From Panonychus citri (taxonomy: Eukaryota; Arthropoda; Arachnida; Trombidiformes; Tetranychidae), in assembly GCF_014898815.1 (NCBI RefSeq), contig NW_026515549.1:372001-436000 (forward strand): a stretch of 64,000 bases of DNA, in the 5' to 3' direction. Under the pieces are notes generated by a model, which worked only from the letters and a program-made list of their open reading frames with translations, did no database searches and had not been told where the DNA came from. Both the position numbers and the translations under genes were made by a program. Each line of letters starts with the position of its first letter. Within the stretch, counting starts at the first letter, position 1. Below, piece after piece: positions 11,374-23,995 of the stretch.

Positions 11374-13960
11374 TCTCTACTGAACTTTACATCGAGTTGT
11401 GATTCCAACTTGTTCTGATGAATTTATCGGTTCGTCTGTGACTGTGATTATCTTCATCCATCATTTTTCTCGTATTTTATTTCATCTACTGATTTGTATC
11501 ATCTTCGACTTTTTAATCAAGTGATTATCTTAATTAGAACTTCATTCTGACTGTTATTTTATTCTCAATAGAAATCGAAATTGACCAACAACGAAGAAAA
11601 TGTTTCGACTCACCAATAAGATTATACTTTCGATCTTCATCTCAATAACATTATCGATTCCATTGGTATTGGGTGATGATGATAATTGTGTTCGAGAATA
11701 TTTCGATCAAAATTCTTTTGTTTGTGTTTGTAATTTAACTGATTGTCGATCAATCGAACCTGCAACTCCACCTCCTAAAGGTTATATTTTCGAATGGGAA
11801 TCTTCACAAGCAGAACATCGTCTTCATCGAACTGTAAGATCAACTAAAGATCTTCCGAGAAGTACAGAAGGTTATGAAGAAATCGATCCATCCTTATTGC
11901 GAATTCGATTACTTCCAGAGGAGCGAAGACAAACAATCCATGGTTTCGGTGCTGCTTTTACCGATGCATCGGGTTTCAATTTACTCGATTTACCGATGAA
12001 CCTTTCTGACCACATTATGGTAGATTATTTCTCACGAACTGGTCTCGACTATTCTGTTTCTAGAGTTCCAATAGGTGGAACTGACTTCTCAAACCGTATC
12101 TATACCTACGACGATAATCATGATGGTGATTTTAATCTCGACTATTTCGCTCTTCAACCTGAAGATATTCAATTGAAGGTAAGTCCGATATTCTAATAGT
12201 TTCTTACTAATCGAAAACTTTTTCAACTTATTAAACTATTTTATTTTCATTCCAAATATTAATAGATTCCAATGATTAAACGAGCCTTAGAGTTGAAGGA
12301 AGGTCGCCTTGAGCTTCTGGCCAGCGCTTGGTCACCTCCGGCTTGGATGAAAACTAATGGGGAAGTGAAAGGATCTGGTTTCCTGAAAGGAGTACCCGGT
12401 GGACCATATTACAAGGCATGGGCCAAATACTATGTCAAGTAAGTGGATTGAATTGTTTTTAATTCCATTAACTTTAATGGTGATATTTTACTCTTATCAG
12501 GTTCCTTGAGCTTACAAGAAGGCTGGAATTAATTTCTGGGCAATTACCACTGGAAATGAGCCTACAAACGCAATCATCAATGAAGACTTTTTCTTTAATT
12601 GTCTCGGTATGACACCGGAGATGTTGAGAGATTTCGTCAAATTAGACCTTGGACCCACTCTTCGAGATGCTGGTTACACTACAGACAAATTAGATGTACT
12701 ACTTCACGATGAGGCTCGACAATTTATGCCCAATTATACAGAAGCAGTTCTTAGTGATAAAGAGGCCGCTTCTTTCGTGACGGGTATTGGTTTCCATTGG
12801 TATCGACATGGACAAGAAGATTTCTTCGAGAACTTGGAACGAGCTCATGATAACTTCGAGAACCATTTCCTTTTTGGGACCGAAGCTTGTGAAGGATGGG
12901 AAAGATTCAGTGCCGAAAGAGGTAAATTTCACTCTCGATTCAACTTCTTTTTAATGTTCACATTTCTGATTACAATTTTCTCTTCTTCACAATTTAGCTC
13001 AACTTGGTAACTGGACTCGAGCCGAAACTTATGCCATCGATATAATCAAAGGCTTGCATAGGTGGTCAACTGGTTGGTTAGACTGGAATCTCGTTCTAAA
13101 TACTAAAGGAGGTCCAACATGGGCCGAAAACTGGACTGATGGTTTGATCTTAGTTGACGCTAAACGGGCTACATACTATCGTAATCCCATGTTCTATTCT
13201 TTTGGTCACTTCTCAAAATTCATTCCAACCGGATCAGTTTATATCGACCATGAAATGTATGGAAATACATCCGGCATCTTATCAGCGGCTTTCATTGATC
13301 CAGCCGATCAAATGGTGATGGTTATACTAAATACAAATGATAGTCCCGTTAACTTAATTGTTGATGAGTTCGCTGAGGCTTCAGTGCCAATTAGAATGGA
13401 CCCTCATTCAATCAAAACGTTGGTCACTCCTCGAGTTCTTGCTTAAATCGCTAAGTCAATTGTTACTATCAAATCACCTCATCGCCTAAGTGACTAAATG
13501 GTAACTCAAGTCAAGATTTAATCGCTTTTGAAAATGATCTGTATTCTTCATCCATATTTCGTACAATTAAGTTAATCATTATCATCAGCATCCATTTCTC
13601 ATCAATATGATCAACTGATTTCTTAATCAACAAAAAAAGACACGAAATGAAACAATTGTAATCCTAATTGTTCAACGTGTCAACCAAACATGAAACCTTT
13701 TTGATCAATCATAAAACACTTAACAATTTACTGATTTATAAATACCCGATAATTGATTAATCAAAATTTGGTTTCATTGTAAATAAAAGCGCTATTTAAT
13801 CAACAATCAAAATACAATTTTTAAATACGAATGTAAAAAGTTTGGTATGAAATCAATTCTGTCCAAACAATTTAAAATCATATTCATGTTTACATCTAAT
13901 TGTAGTCAATAAATATATTTTTGTTCCCTTAATTGTTACAATCAAGGTTATCACCTTAAT
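11374..13960 (+). repeat. Direct duplication unit, right copy (GBA)
   Basis: Closely similar to 1-2400 at an offset of 11,373 bases. It covers the 5' leader, all four exons, the introns and several hundred bases of 3' flank. It contains extra sequence near 13550-13690 that copy 1 lacks. Possible poly(A) signals AATAAA lie at 13782 and 13909. Confidence 0.9.
11600..13446 (+). CDS. Glucosylceramidase (GH30) copy 2, one frame break
   Basis: Lysosomal acid beta-glucosidase of the GBA1 family, cleaving glucosylceramide. Exons 11600-12178, 12266-12438, 12501-12921 and 12998-13446 would give about 540 aa, close to the 536 of human GBA1. A hydrophobic signal peptide leads the protein. Family landmarks are IHGFGAAFTDASG, DYFSRTGLDYSVSRVPIGG, the acid/base Glu in TTGNEP, the nucleophile Glu in GTEACEG, WLDWNL and GHFSKFIPTGS. 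All are present. At 12508-12510 copy 2 reads gag where copy 1 reads gaag. The single missing base shifts the frame at the start of exon 3 and would truncate the protein before the acid/base Glu. Since everything else is intact, this may be a sequencing error or a very recent mutation. If real, neither copy in this window encodes a working enzyme. Confidence 0.85.
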
Positions 13961-14432
13961 CATAATAACGGAATTAGAATAATAATTTTCATTGAAAATA
14001 ATCAAAACCTCTCAAGTTTAATTGCTTCATCAAACAGATGATCAGTTTACTTAATCATCTCGATGGAAAAGTTTCCACAATTGTAACTGATCAACAATCA
14101 GCTAATTATTTACAATCTTCAAAACAAATTGTTTACAATCAACTAGAATTCCAGTAAAATGGACACTTAATTACCAATTTCTAAGGAGAAAGTGAAACTA
14201 ATCGCGATTTGGTTATTGCGCTTTATTGGAAATGGCGATTTGAGCATCAGAGAAATCAAATCAACAATTGATTAATAGTTACAATCAAATATTACAATTA
14301 AATATAAAAAAAGACGCAAAAAAAAGGAAACCAAGTTACAGTGATTAGAATGAAAATAATAACATTGAATTAATTGTTAATCATTTATCTTTTGTTACTT
14401 TCCTTGGACAATTAGGATAATTGTCAAGTGAG
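13961..14432. other. Intergenic region between GBA copy 2 and beat
   Basis: AT-rich sequence with several AACAATT-type words and no gene recognised. It lies between the 3' end of glucosylceramidase copy 2 and the 3' end of the minus-strand beat gene, so the two genes converge here. Confidence 0.4.
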
Positions 14433-17400
14433 TTAAGAAATTAACAGATTACCAGTTAGCGAAGATGATAAAGATTTGTGTTGCTGTCTCGTTCCGACGG
14501 GACGATATCCTGGAGCGGGTCGAACCTCCTCTCGAACCGAGGCTGGAATAGATTCGTCGGAATAGTCCATAGTTTCGTGTGTGTATTCAGCCTTATCTTG
14601 AAGTTTTTCTCTCGGTCTAATGGTCAAAGAACTCGAGAAACGTCCAAGATCTCGAGTGGACTCCGAATAAATTAATTGTATTAATCCGGTACAAGTGAAA
14701 TTCAGGAAACCCGGATAAAGATCCTCCTTTCGAGCCACGTACTTTAATCCCAATTTAGAAACCTAATAATATAAGATGACGAAAAGATTATCATTTAAAT
14801 GATCAACAATTCAGTAAACAATCAAATCATTCATGAAAAATGTCAATCTAATACAACTAGACTACGATTTACTTAACAATTGGAGTGGAGCCAAAAAGTT
14901 TGAATTGTATTTCCAGATTAACTTCAACAATGAGATTTAATTGTTTCTCATTCAAAACAGTTAATACAATTAAATATGAATTGACAATAGATCTCATCAA
15001 CTCTCGAATACAATCAAAGAAACACAAAGATTCAAACAATTAAGATTTAATATTAATTCCACTAATTCAATGAAATGACATCTTTAGTTACAATTTATTC
15101 AAATCAATCCAATCATAAATTGTTACTAATTTAGTTGAGGTGTTTGATTCATTTGTATCAATCAATTTTTGTACATTGAATTAATTCAATCAATGTCTTA
15201 ATAGTTAAAAGTATTTCAATCAGTTAATTATTTTGACAATTAATGAACGTTATCCTGTTGACTTTTCTAGGAATTGAGCCAATAATTAATCAACCATTTC
15301 CTTTGCGAAATTTGAAAACAACTAAATTATCAACATGATATTGATCAATTTATTGATTCCAATCATTTAGCAGGTTAAATCAGATATTTATAACATAATG
15401 ACCAGAACAATCAAATTGTTTATAGTTTGCGTTGAAATTAAGTTCAATTATCGAAGAGAAATCGAATTTAATTGTTCGAAATGGAACAACTGAAATTCGG
15501 AATGATCAGTTCACCGCCTTTTCTGTATGTGACCGAAGGCTCATTGGAAGGGCTCATCTTACCCTATTTCGAAGCAATAACTTACAATATAATTGCGAAA
15601 TTTAATTTGACCTTCTTCAATACGAAATTCGGATCGGGTTGTGATCAAAATGGACATTGTACTGGCGATTTGGGTGATTTACAATCAGGACGTATTGATT
15701 ATGTGTCCGCTTATAGTTTACATTATCTAGCAAGTTTGCCAATTAACTTCACAATTAGCCCGATTGCAGATGAAATCGGTTGTTATATTATCTACAAGCC
15801 GAAAGTAATTGTTGCATTATCAAGTAAATCATATTTTGATTTGATTAACCAATTTCAACCAATTTTCTGGCTCATATTAATCTCATTGATGATATTGATT
15901 ATCTTAATCCTGAAAATTGCAAAAAGTGGTCATTTGGATTCGTATTGGAATTATATTGGATTTGGGTCTTCACCAAACACCAATGGAAAATTAATTGAAG
16001 ATAAATTAACGAGTAAAATAATTAGATTAACCTTAATTGTTACCATTTTACTATTTGGTGCTATTTTCGCAGCCTCACTTCAAACTGGATTAACATCAAC
16101 GATTAACTATATCAAATTCAATTCATTTGATGATATAATTGAACACAAATACTCAGTTGTAATCTTAGATGGTGTCACATGTAAATCAATGTTTTCAAAG
16201 TCGACAATTAAATCAGTTAATTATCTTGCATCCCGAGCAATTAACTACAATGTTACCAATCGGACGCCAATGGATATTTATAAAACAATGACATTACCGT
16301 TACGAGTAATAATCGAGGAGCCATTACAATATCAAGGAATTAAAAGTTTATCATGTATCATGAGCCCAGAAAGTGGCAATTTAATTTATAAATCACGAAA
16401 ATCAATGTTCAACATAATTAGTGTTAACCTTTATGGTAAATTTTTATCACCGAAGGTGAAATCAACAATCATTAAATCCAGTTACTCGGCATTTGAAATG
16501 AGTGCTGCATTGAATCATAAATCACTACAATTTATATTATCATCAATTGGATTTAATATCAAACCATCACAAGTTTGTATGAACAATCAAGATGATTATC
16601 AAAATCAAATCATAATCACATCGATATCGACTAATTATTTTAAATTGCCATTCATTGTTTGTCTTACTGGTCAACTAATTGCAATGGTCATTTTTATGAC
16701 CTCCATTTATCTCAACTAGTTGATTTGGTAATTGTCAACCGATTAACTTTAATGAATTAACCTTGTTGAGTTGATTATTTAGTGATTTAAACCTATGACA
16801 ATCATGAAACAATTAAGTGTTACTCATTGATGGTAATTTAAACTTTTCCCTTAATTGTATGAAGCAATAAATCAATAAATTAAGTTTCATTGATTGAAAT
16901 TAATCCACTCACACTGAACCAAAATCATAATTTACATAATTTAATTGTTACGTTAATACTAAGAGCGGTTGAATCATTTTCATCGTTTAAAATGGTTAAG
17001 TACTGATTCGTTAGAATCAACAATTAACAATTAAATGATGCACTGTGATTAGAAGGTGATTAAATTTAGTAATCAGTCTGACCATGAATGAAATGTGATT
17101 AAGTTTATCCTTGAGAAATTAAATTAAATTGTCAATTAAGAGGAAAATAGTTAGCAGTTGATTAAATTGTCTTTACCATTATATTAATGATAACTTTAAT
17201 GACAATTTAAGATCAACGGGAAAAAATTGATTGTTATAATAATTACTATGACAATTTATCTAATAGATTGTCCATTTTGAATTAGTATTTCCTTTAAGTT
17301 GTAACAATCAACTGATTATTAGAGTTAACTAATTAAGTCAACGAACTCTAATTGTTGATTGTCATTCACACTGTAAACTATGGTAATCAATGGTTCTTAA

Positions 17401-18546
17401 TAATTTGCCAACTAATCTAATTCTGGCAATCAAAAGTAGTAACTTATATAATTTAGATATCAAATTACCTTTACAATTAAATTAGTGTTTGATTGTTACT
17501 CTTAATTTAAATTACAAAGTAATGATAATAGTTAGAAATCAAATGAGAGTTAATCGTAATTAGAAATTAAATCTTGAAACTTATCCTATCAAAGTTAATT
17601 GTTAGGGTTTGACTTAATTGTCGGGATTTTTCAACTCTCAACAATTAACTTATCATGTGCAACATTTTTTAAATTGTATTGTAAATGATTAAACTGTGGG
17701 CGAAAATAGTGAATCTGATATAACAATTAACTAATTGATTCTAGTGGAAATTGTTATCATTAGAGTCTATGATTAACGTAAACGACGATCCTTAAGATTC
17801 AAAAATTGTAATTAGGATTTTGATTGTCAAGTAAAATGATTAATTGTGTTAACAACAATTTAGAAAGAAATTCATTGTTGTGTTAATCAGAACAGTAAAG
17901 GTTAATTTTATGGTGTGATTAGTTGAATTGTCAGGAAAGATGATTAACTAACCTTAGTTAAATCTGATTGTGTTGTCACCGATGTTGATGATAATTCACT
18001 TTGATCAGCGGTTCGACCATTAATTAGCCAAGATAATTTAGTTACGGGATAAGTTGGAGCGGAGACACAATTAAGATCCATTTTTTTTAAATTTCGACTT
18101 GGAGGATCTTCGATTACAATTGGATCTCGAGTTTGTGGAACTGAATAGACTCGAAGTTCACTTGAATTTCGTCGAGTGTAAAATGAGGGACCTCGACTTT
18201 CAACCTCGCAGGTAAAAACACCTTCGGTGCTTATGTCAACTGAATTGAGAAATAGATGAGTTAAGTTGGATAATCTCTCGTTAATCCTCAATCCTGGGGT
18301 TCGGAAAATTTCCCGCTCCGAGTCGATATCTGAGGGTTTGTAACGGTAAATCTTTGAGTCATCTTTCTTCCAGGTCACTTTGTAAATGTTTTCCAGGTAA
18401 AGATCCGATATACATATCAAAGTGGCCTGAGAACCGCGTTCAACTGCCGCTGGAGTGTAAACCAAAACTTGGAAACCCAATGAGCTCGAAGAGAAAACAA
18501 CAATAATGGTCACAATTAAGAGAAGATTTACAATTAAATTAGCCAT
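14433..18546 (-). CDS. beat: Beaten-path (Beat) family immunoglobulin protein
   Basis: Secreted or surface immunoglobulin-domain protein of the Beat family, which in flies guides motor axons by binding Sidestep proteins. Exon 1 is 18546-17953: an ATG, a hydrophobic signal peptide ending near SSSLG, then the first Ig domain with Cys in LICISD and FTCEVES. The first Cys of the second Ig domain is in DLNCVSAP. Exon 2, 14762-14433, joins in phase 0 and continues with LGLKYVARKEDLYPG and NFTCTG, the typical Beat second-domain end. Together they give 307 aa. No transmembrane helix is visible, and the C-terminal tail after the Ig domains is polar. A donor-like site (g|gtaatc) just before the stop means a further exon is possible. 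The intron (14763-17952) is 3.2 kb and contains an ionotropic receptor gene on the other strand. Which of the fly Beat paralogues it matches cannot be said. Confidence 0.85.
15481..16719 (+). CDS. Divergent ionotropic receptor (IR), nested in the beat intron
   Basis: Single-exon ligand-gated channel-like chemoreceptor of the ionotropic glutamate receptor superfamily, 412 aa from the ATG at 15481. It begins directly at the first ligand-binding half (LKFGMISSPPFLYV, then SLEGLILPYFEAI), followed by transmembrane helix M1 (FWLILISLMILIILIL), a short pore region with YWNYIGFG, the gating helix (LIVTILLFGAIFAASL followed by QTGLTSTI), the second ligand-binding half and a last helix near the C-terminus (LPFIVCLTGQLIAMVIFM). 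No amino-terminal domain and no signal peptide are visible, as in many divergent arthropod IRs. A missing short upstream exon is possible. The frame is fully open. A poly(A) signal AATAAA lies at 16866. The gene lies entirely within an intron of beat, on the opposite strand. The ligand cannot be predicted. Confidence 0.82.
   Translation: MEQLKFGMISSPPFLYVTEGSLEGLILPYFEAITYNIIAKFNLTFFNTKFGSGCDQNGHCTGDLGDLQSGRIDYVSAYSLHYLASLPINFTISPIADEIGCYIIYKPKVIVALSSKSYFDLINQFQPIFWLILISLMILIILILKIAKSGHLDSYWNYIGFGSSPNTNGKLIEDKLTSKIIRLTLIVTILLFGAIFAASLQTGLTSTINYIKFNSFDDIIEHKYSVVILDGVTCKSMFSKSTIKSVNYLASRAINYNVTNRTPMDIYKTMTLPLRVIIEEPLQYQGIKSLSCIMSPESGNLIYKSRKSMFNIISVNLYGKFLSPKVKSTIIKSSYSAFEMSAALNHKSLQFILSSIGFNIKPSQVCMNNQDDYQNQIIITSISTNYFKLPFIVCLTGQLIAMVIFMTSIYLN
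16720..17952. other. Remainder of the beat intron downstream of the IR gene
   Basis: AT-rich intron sequence (intron on the minus strand) rich in AATTGTT/AACAATT words. No exon recognised. Confidence 0.5.
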
Positions 18547-20273
18547 GGTTAGTACTGGATCTGTTTAAAACACAAGATAAAATGATTAAGAAATTAAAGT
18601 TAATCACAATTAAACATTAGATTAACTATCAACATCTTACCTCGTCAAAGACTAACCAGAAATTATCTTTGCCTTGCCAAGGATTTTCTGAGTTAAATTG
18701 AGAGGGATGAAGATGAAGATGATCAGGATGATGATGAGGATGAGGATAAAGAGAGTGGGAGAAAGTAAAAGAGCCGTAAATAAAATGATGAGAAAAAAAG
18801 ATGCGGAGGAAGATGAAAACGATGACGAAGATGATGATAAAGATGAAGATGAAGATGTTTACGAACAAATTTGAAATATCGACGTAAAAATAACATTGAA
18901 ACTGTCGACAATTAGTTAATCATTGTGGTTAATTTTTCGTCTTCTTATTGTCAAGGTTCTAGATTATTGTTGGTTGATTGCTGATTTCCGGTTAATTATT
19001 TCATCTTAAAAATTTACTCAAAAGTTTCACTAATTAATGAGTTTCCTTCAATGTCCTTGGTTGGAAACTTTGAACTTAACAATTAATTGTTACGTTAATT
19101 TCTTATGATTATTATGTCTGATCACCTTGAATTAGTTGATTGGCAATAACACACACCTATGGATAAATTTTGATTACTTGAATATTAATTGTTTACCTGG
19201 TTGATTGTTGTTAAATTACAAAAAGAATCAATTTTTTCCCCTTGATTGAATAAATTGGTTCCAATGTGAAAGTATAATAATTTTAACCCACTCGGTTAAT
19301 TGAAGGTTGATTAAATTTCCCTCTCAGTGTAATTAAAGGTTCCACAATTAGTAAATCAAGTGAATCATCAAAGGGTTGGTTTCGTGAATTCCTGTGAACC
19401 CACACAATTAAGATCGTGATTGTTATTAATCAACAATCAATGTGGAAACTTTTTAATATTTTCGCTCGTTGATTTATCGATTATGAATCAAATGTAATCA
19501 AGATTGAATCTTAATTACAATTGGAAAGTTAATGAACAAAGTTTATTAGATTTCTTTTTTCTGATAAAATCAATCATTAAAAATCAGTGAAATTTAATCA
19601 AAATTAGTTAATTGTTACGATGGTGTCACCATCTATCTAAAGGAGGAGTAATCAAAATAAGTTGATTGTTTTTAGTTAATTTTAATTGCTGCTGATTAAG
19701 TGATGACGATGAATGAACGTAGATCAGTTAATTAATTGAGTTGATTGATTTTAGATGTTGTTAATTGTCGTCATTAGCTATAAATCTTATTGGAAATTGA
19801 TTAAGTTTAAAAGGATTTACATAAAAATCACTATTATCTGAGTATTGATCAGAAAATCAACAACATTGATTGTAATTAAAATCTCAATTAAATTGGTGAG
19901 TATTTTTTTCCCTGATCATGATCATCATTAAACCGGTTCCATAATCAATCAAAAATTGTCAACAACAATCAACAGCCTCGAATATAAGTTTCCATTTAAA
20001 TTACTAAATTAAAGTGTAACTCTGTTAATGATTGTGATTTAATAGTTAGTTAAATTGCCCTGGAGCAATTTAATTAACTCCTCCTTGAGATTAATCCTAA
20101 CTCACTAACTTTTTCTTTTCTCTCTCTCTTAATTGTTAATCAACAAGAATCTATTTGGTCACTTTTTCTCTCGACTGGTCATCATTTACTTGTGATTAAC
20201 TCTTTGGTTAAGATTGATCTTATTGCGTTTTAATTGTTCACTTTTCGTACTTTTCCCAATCAGTTAAAACACT
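18547..20273. other. Intergenic region between beat and the cysteine-rich gene
   Basis: This is a divergent interval: beat is transcribed leftward and the secreted-protein gene rightward. A stretch of GAT/GAA-type triplet repeats (about 18700-18860) produces spurious His/Leu/Phe-rich ORFs. The rest is AT-rich with frequent AATTGTT words. A C/T-rich tract at about 20108-20135 may belong to the downstream promoter. No TATA box is obvious. Confidence 0.45.
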
Positions 20274-22904
20274 ATGAAGTTAAATTTAAATAATTTTGTG
20301 ATTTTCCTAATTTTTGGTTTAATTGTTTTCTCAATTACTGTTGATTGTAACAAGAAAAGGAATCGTTACCGAGGTAAAAGGCCAAAGGGAACTTGTGGTC
20401 TCTCCGAATTGGACAAATGTTTGGACCGATTGGAAACTTATCGTAATAACACCGATACATTCAAACTATTGAAAGATTCAAATGGTTTCAATGAGATTTG
20501 CAGGTAAGTTAATCAGTTAATTTTACCTTAATCTTGATTAAGATTAACTCACTTGACCAGATTTCATTAGATTCCACCATTGACATCATCCGATTAATGA
20601 GATTGAACCAGAGAAAAATATTCCGAGTTGTTAACATGAATTCCTGTGAATCTCATGGATACAATGAGAAGTTTTCTTCACCCCATTTCTAATTGAATAG
20701 AAAATAATATTTACTGATTAGTTAATTTTAGCATTAAATTGTTGTTAATTGTCCTCGCGCTAATTATTTTATCATGATTAATTTTGAAGATTATCAATTT
20801 GTCTCAAAAAAAATTCTTCAAAATAATGTCAAGGTATATAAGTTATAAGCGATTGTTAATCATGGTCAATCACGGAAGAAGAAATTAAATTGATTCCAAA
20901 TGCAGTTTACCAAATTAACACACTTTCACTTGTTGATCAACTGATAAGCAAAAAAACCCCTTTAGTAATTAGTAAATTTAATAAAAACTACTCACTATTT
21001 GGGATCCAATGTGAAAACCAAATCAATTGGATTGACAATTTTGATCCAAAGTGGACATCATCTCGCCGGTAACCATTTTCAACTTGAAGTAACAATTAAA
21101 GTTCTAAATCAACCCAAGATTAGGATAGAACAATTAAAAAAGAAATTAAATGACAAGAAAACCGTTGCAATTAATTGTTACAAAAGAAAAACATTTTCTC
21201 TCTCACTCATCATGTCAATTTTTTCTCTTCTCTGATTGGCCAATTTTTGGCGCTTCTTTTTTTCCAAATTGTTCTTTGTTTACATTTTCATCTTCGTTAA
21301 CGTTAATTTCACTTTCCATGTTAATTGTTTTTCCTTAATTGTGGTCACTTTTTATTCTTCTGTTCTCTCCAGTACTGTTCAGGATACAATTTCTTGCTTC
21401 AAACTGTATGTTGAAAGATGTGGAACACCATTACAATATGAATTCTTTGATTTCGCTTTGGAATATTTCACCAAATCAATTGATAAATTCTGTAAACCTG
21501 GTGAACAAAGAGAGGGTAAGTCTTTGATTAATTTCTCAATTAGTTTATCATTGATTAGGAAAATCTGATGATGACCATCAGTTGATTGTTTATCTCCACT
21601 CAACGTTGAGCCTCTGTTTCTATAAATATCATTTTATCGATTATGGATCTTTCTTATCGTGAACATGGAACTTTTTTCTTTGTTTATTCTCTCTCTCTCT
21701 TTAGTCAAACGATTGTCTATTTGATTTAAATTGTTAAATTTATTTTTGGGCGTCTCTTGATTGTTTTCTTCACATTGTTCAGTGAAATGTGATAATGTTT
21801 TGTTATAATAATTGATTGTAATTATTTCCTCTTCTTGTTGTTGTTAGAATTCTTGAAACACTCACCATGTCTCGTTTCAAAGGTTCTTGGAACTCAGGAA
21901 ATAAAAAAAAAATGTAACGACCCTTATTTGGCGACAATTGAAAAAATGGACAAGAATAGTAGTCTCGATGCTCGTTTGGATTCTGTATGTTGTTCACACA
22001 ATCGTTGGGAAGACTGTTTATTAACGTGAGTATAAACTATCAATACTTTCCAGCGAAAACGGTTCTAAGGGGGTGAAATCCCAAAGGCTAAAGGGATACA
22101 ATCGAATTTTCCAAGTGCGCTTTCTTAGCGAAAAATCTTATTCTCTGTGTTTACAATGAAAAATATGATAATTTGGTGGAAAAGTCGAACACCCTGATTG
22201 TTGCTATGGACACTTTTCCCTTATCGCTTTCTGCTAAAGCGATTTGTCATCAACAAATTGTAGCTCAAACTGATCACCATAGTGATTAGTAACCAGAGAC
22301 ATTTCCAAAAATAGATTGGCTCAAATTGTCTCGTCATCTTGACTCCAAGTGCTTCTCACAAACAGAGCAATCAATTAATCATCATGTTTACACCAACAAT
22401 TTACCTTATTAACTTTTCCCTCCAATTACAATTATATCCAATTGATTTAATTAACTCATTGATATTCACGATTTAATTTTTTTTCAACAGGTCGATTGAA
22501 AAAGAATGTGGTAAACAGGGAAGAGAATCAACATTCAACTTCTTGGACAAGGCATTCGCAGGTAAATTTTGGACAGTCGACTATTCATTTGATGAAAATG
22601 ATTAGAGTTAACAATCGTAATCTCAGATCGTTGTAAAATTTACATTCAATATCTAATACTATTGAGATGGCAATTCTTTCTCTTCAGATGAAATCACATG
22701 AAGAGAAGTGATTAGTTGATTAATTTTCTTTCTTGTTTAATTGCAGGTCTAATCCGAATGGTTTGTAATCATGATGAATTCGATCACAAAATGGATAAAT
22801 GCAAAGCCGTTTTCGCTCCTGAAGGCGCTCAAGTTGATTTACGAAAGAGTAATCATCCCGTGATTAAATATCTATCATCTTATTTTGTTTTCCTATTCAA
22901 CTAA
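20274..22904 (+). CDS. Cysteine-rich secreted protein, five exons, unrecognised family
   Basis: Exons 20274-20503, 21373-21515, 21848-22025, 22491-22561 and 22747-22904 join in phase to give 259 aa. The first 25 or so residues are a clear signal peptide (core FVIFLIFGLIVFSITV) followed by a basic patch (KKRNRYRGKRPKG). The mature part has many regularly spaced cysteines (CGLSELDKCL, NEIC, ISCFKLYVERCG, DKFCKPG, SPCL, SVCCSHNRWEDC, KECG, MVCNHDEFD...C) between predicted helices, suggesting an all-helical disulfide-bonded fold. The layout is reminiscent of arthropod 27-kDa haemolymph glycoprotein (DUF1397) proteins, but I am not certain of that link. The C-terminus (YLSSYFVFLF) is hydrophobic, so a lipid anchor is possible. 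All splice junctions are consistent, so the gene looks intact. Function unknown. Confidence 0.75.
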
Positions 22905-23995
22905 ATCGAGTTAATCACTTCAATCAATTTCATCATCTTTCCAATATTTACATTTTTTTCTCTTTCTTCTCACTCATCTTAATCTCTCTCTCTCTCCCTC
23001 TTTCTCAACCCTTTTCACTTGTATCTCGGCTAATTGTTGAGTTTACATAAAATCAAATGATTTTGATTGCTCACTCGACGCAGTTAAATCAACAATTGGA
23101 TTGGATTTGAATTTGGATCAAGAAAAAGCTAAGATGATATCAACATGATGTAATCTCTTCAATTGAAAAGTATTAACATGAAAACTTACAGTTATTGCTT
23201 CATATTTGTATTGTTGTTTAGCTGAAAATACTAACCACTACACAATCAACTTGAAACAATCAAACGAAATGATTAAATTGACATAATCAAGGGGTGGAAA
23301 TTAAAAATTGTAAAATAAATAACATTCAACTAGATTGTAGATAATTAAAAATATTCAAATGTAAACTCTGAATATGAGTAAACAAAATCAACGTCTTTCG
23401 TCTGATTGAAAGACAATCAGTCTTTTCATTGTCGGTAAATTGTTGATCATCAAAAACAATCAAAAACTCACAAACAATAAAGAAAAAATTAAAACCGTTG
23501 TAAATTTAAATGATTCAATTTGATTGTCAATTTAAATGATCAAATTAAAAGTAAAACTTGAACAACAATCTAATCAAAACAAATGGAAAATCACTTAACT
23601 TCAACTTGATTTAAATTTCGTTTCCATCAAAACCAAATTAAGAAAATAATCTCCCTTTAAATTGATCGATTTCTTTCCATCAAAATCTCTCAATCAAATT
23701 TATCTTCTTAATTCTTAATTGTTACAATTAAGAAAAAGAAACGAAAAACTTTCAAACCATAAAAAGAACAAAAAAAGAAAATTGGTTTCCTTTTATTCCG
23801 CTTGGAGTGTTACCGACATTAGAATTTGTGTTCTCAGTTCTTAGTTGGTTCTCAACTTAAGTGTTTCCTGAAGGCCTTTTGTTTTCTTTGTTGTTACTCC
23901 GAATAATTAATTGATTGTGATCTTTAATTTGGTTGCTTAATTTTAATTTTCTTTTCGCATTTTGTCTCTTTGTGCCTGTATTCTTTAGTTTTACA
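22905..23995. other. Intergenic region and leader upstream of SMURF
   Basis: AT-rich, with a short C/T repeat near 22985-23000 and no recognisable exon. In particular, no C2-domain coding exon for the SMURF gene was seen here. A pyrimidine-rich acceptor (ttctttag at about 23981-23988) just before the SMURF start codon suggests a possible intron in the 5' leader. Confidence 0.45.

Noticed and set aside
18629..18911. His/Phe-rich minus-strand ORFs upstream of beat
   Set aside because: Translation of GAT/GAA triplet repeats in two frames; no signal of selection.
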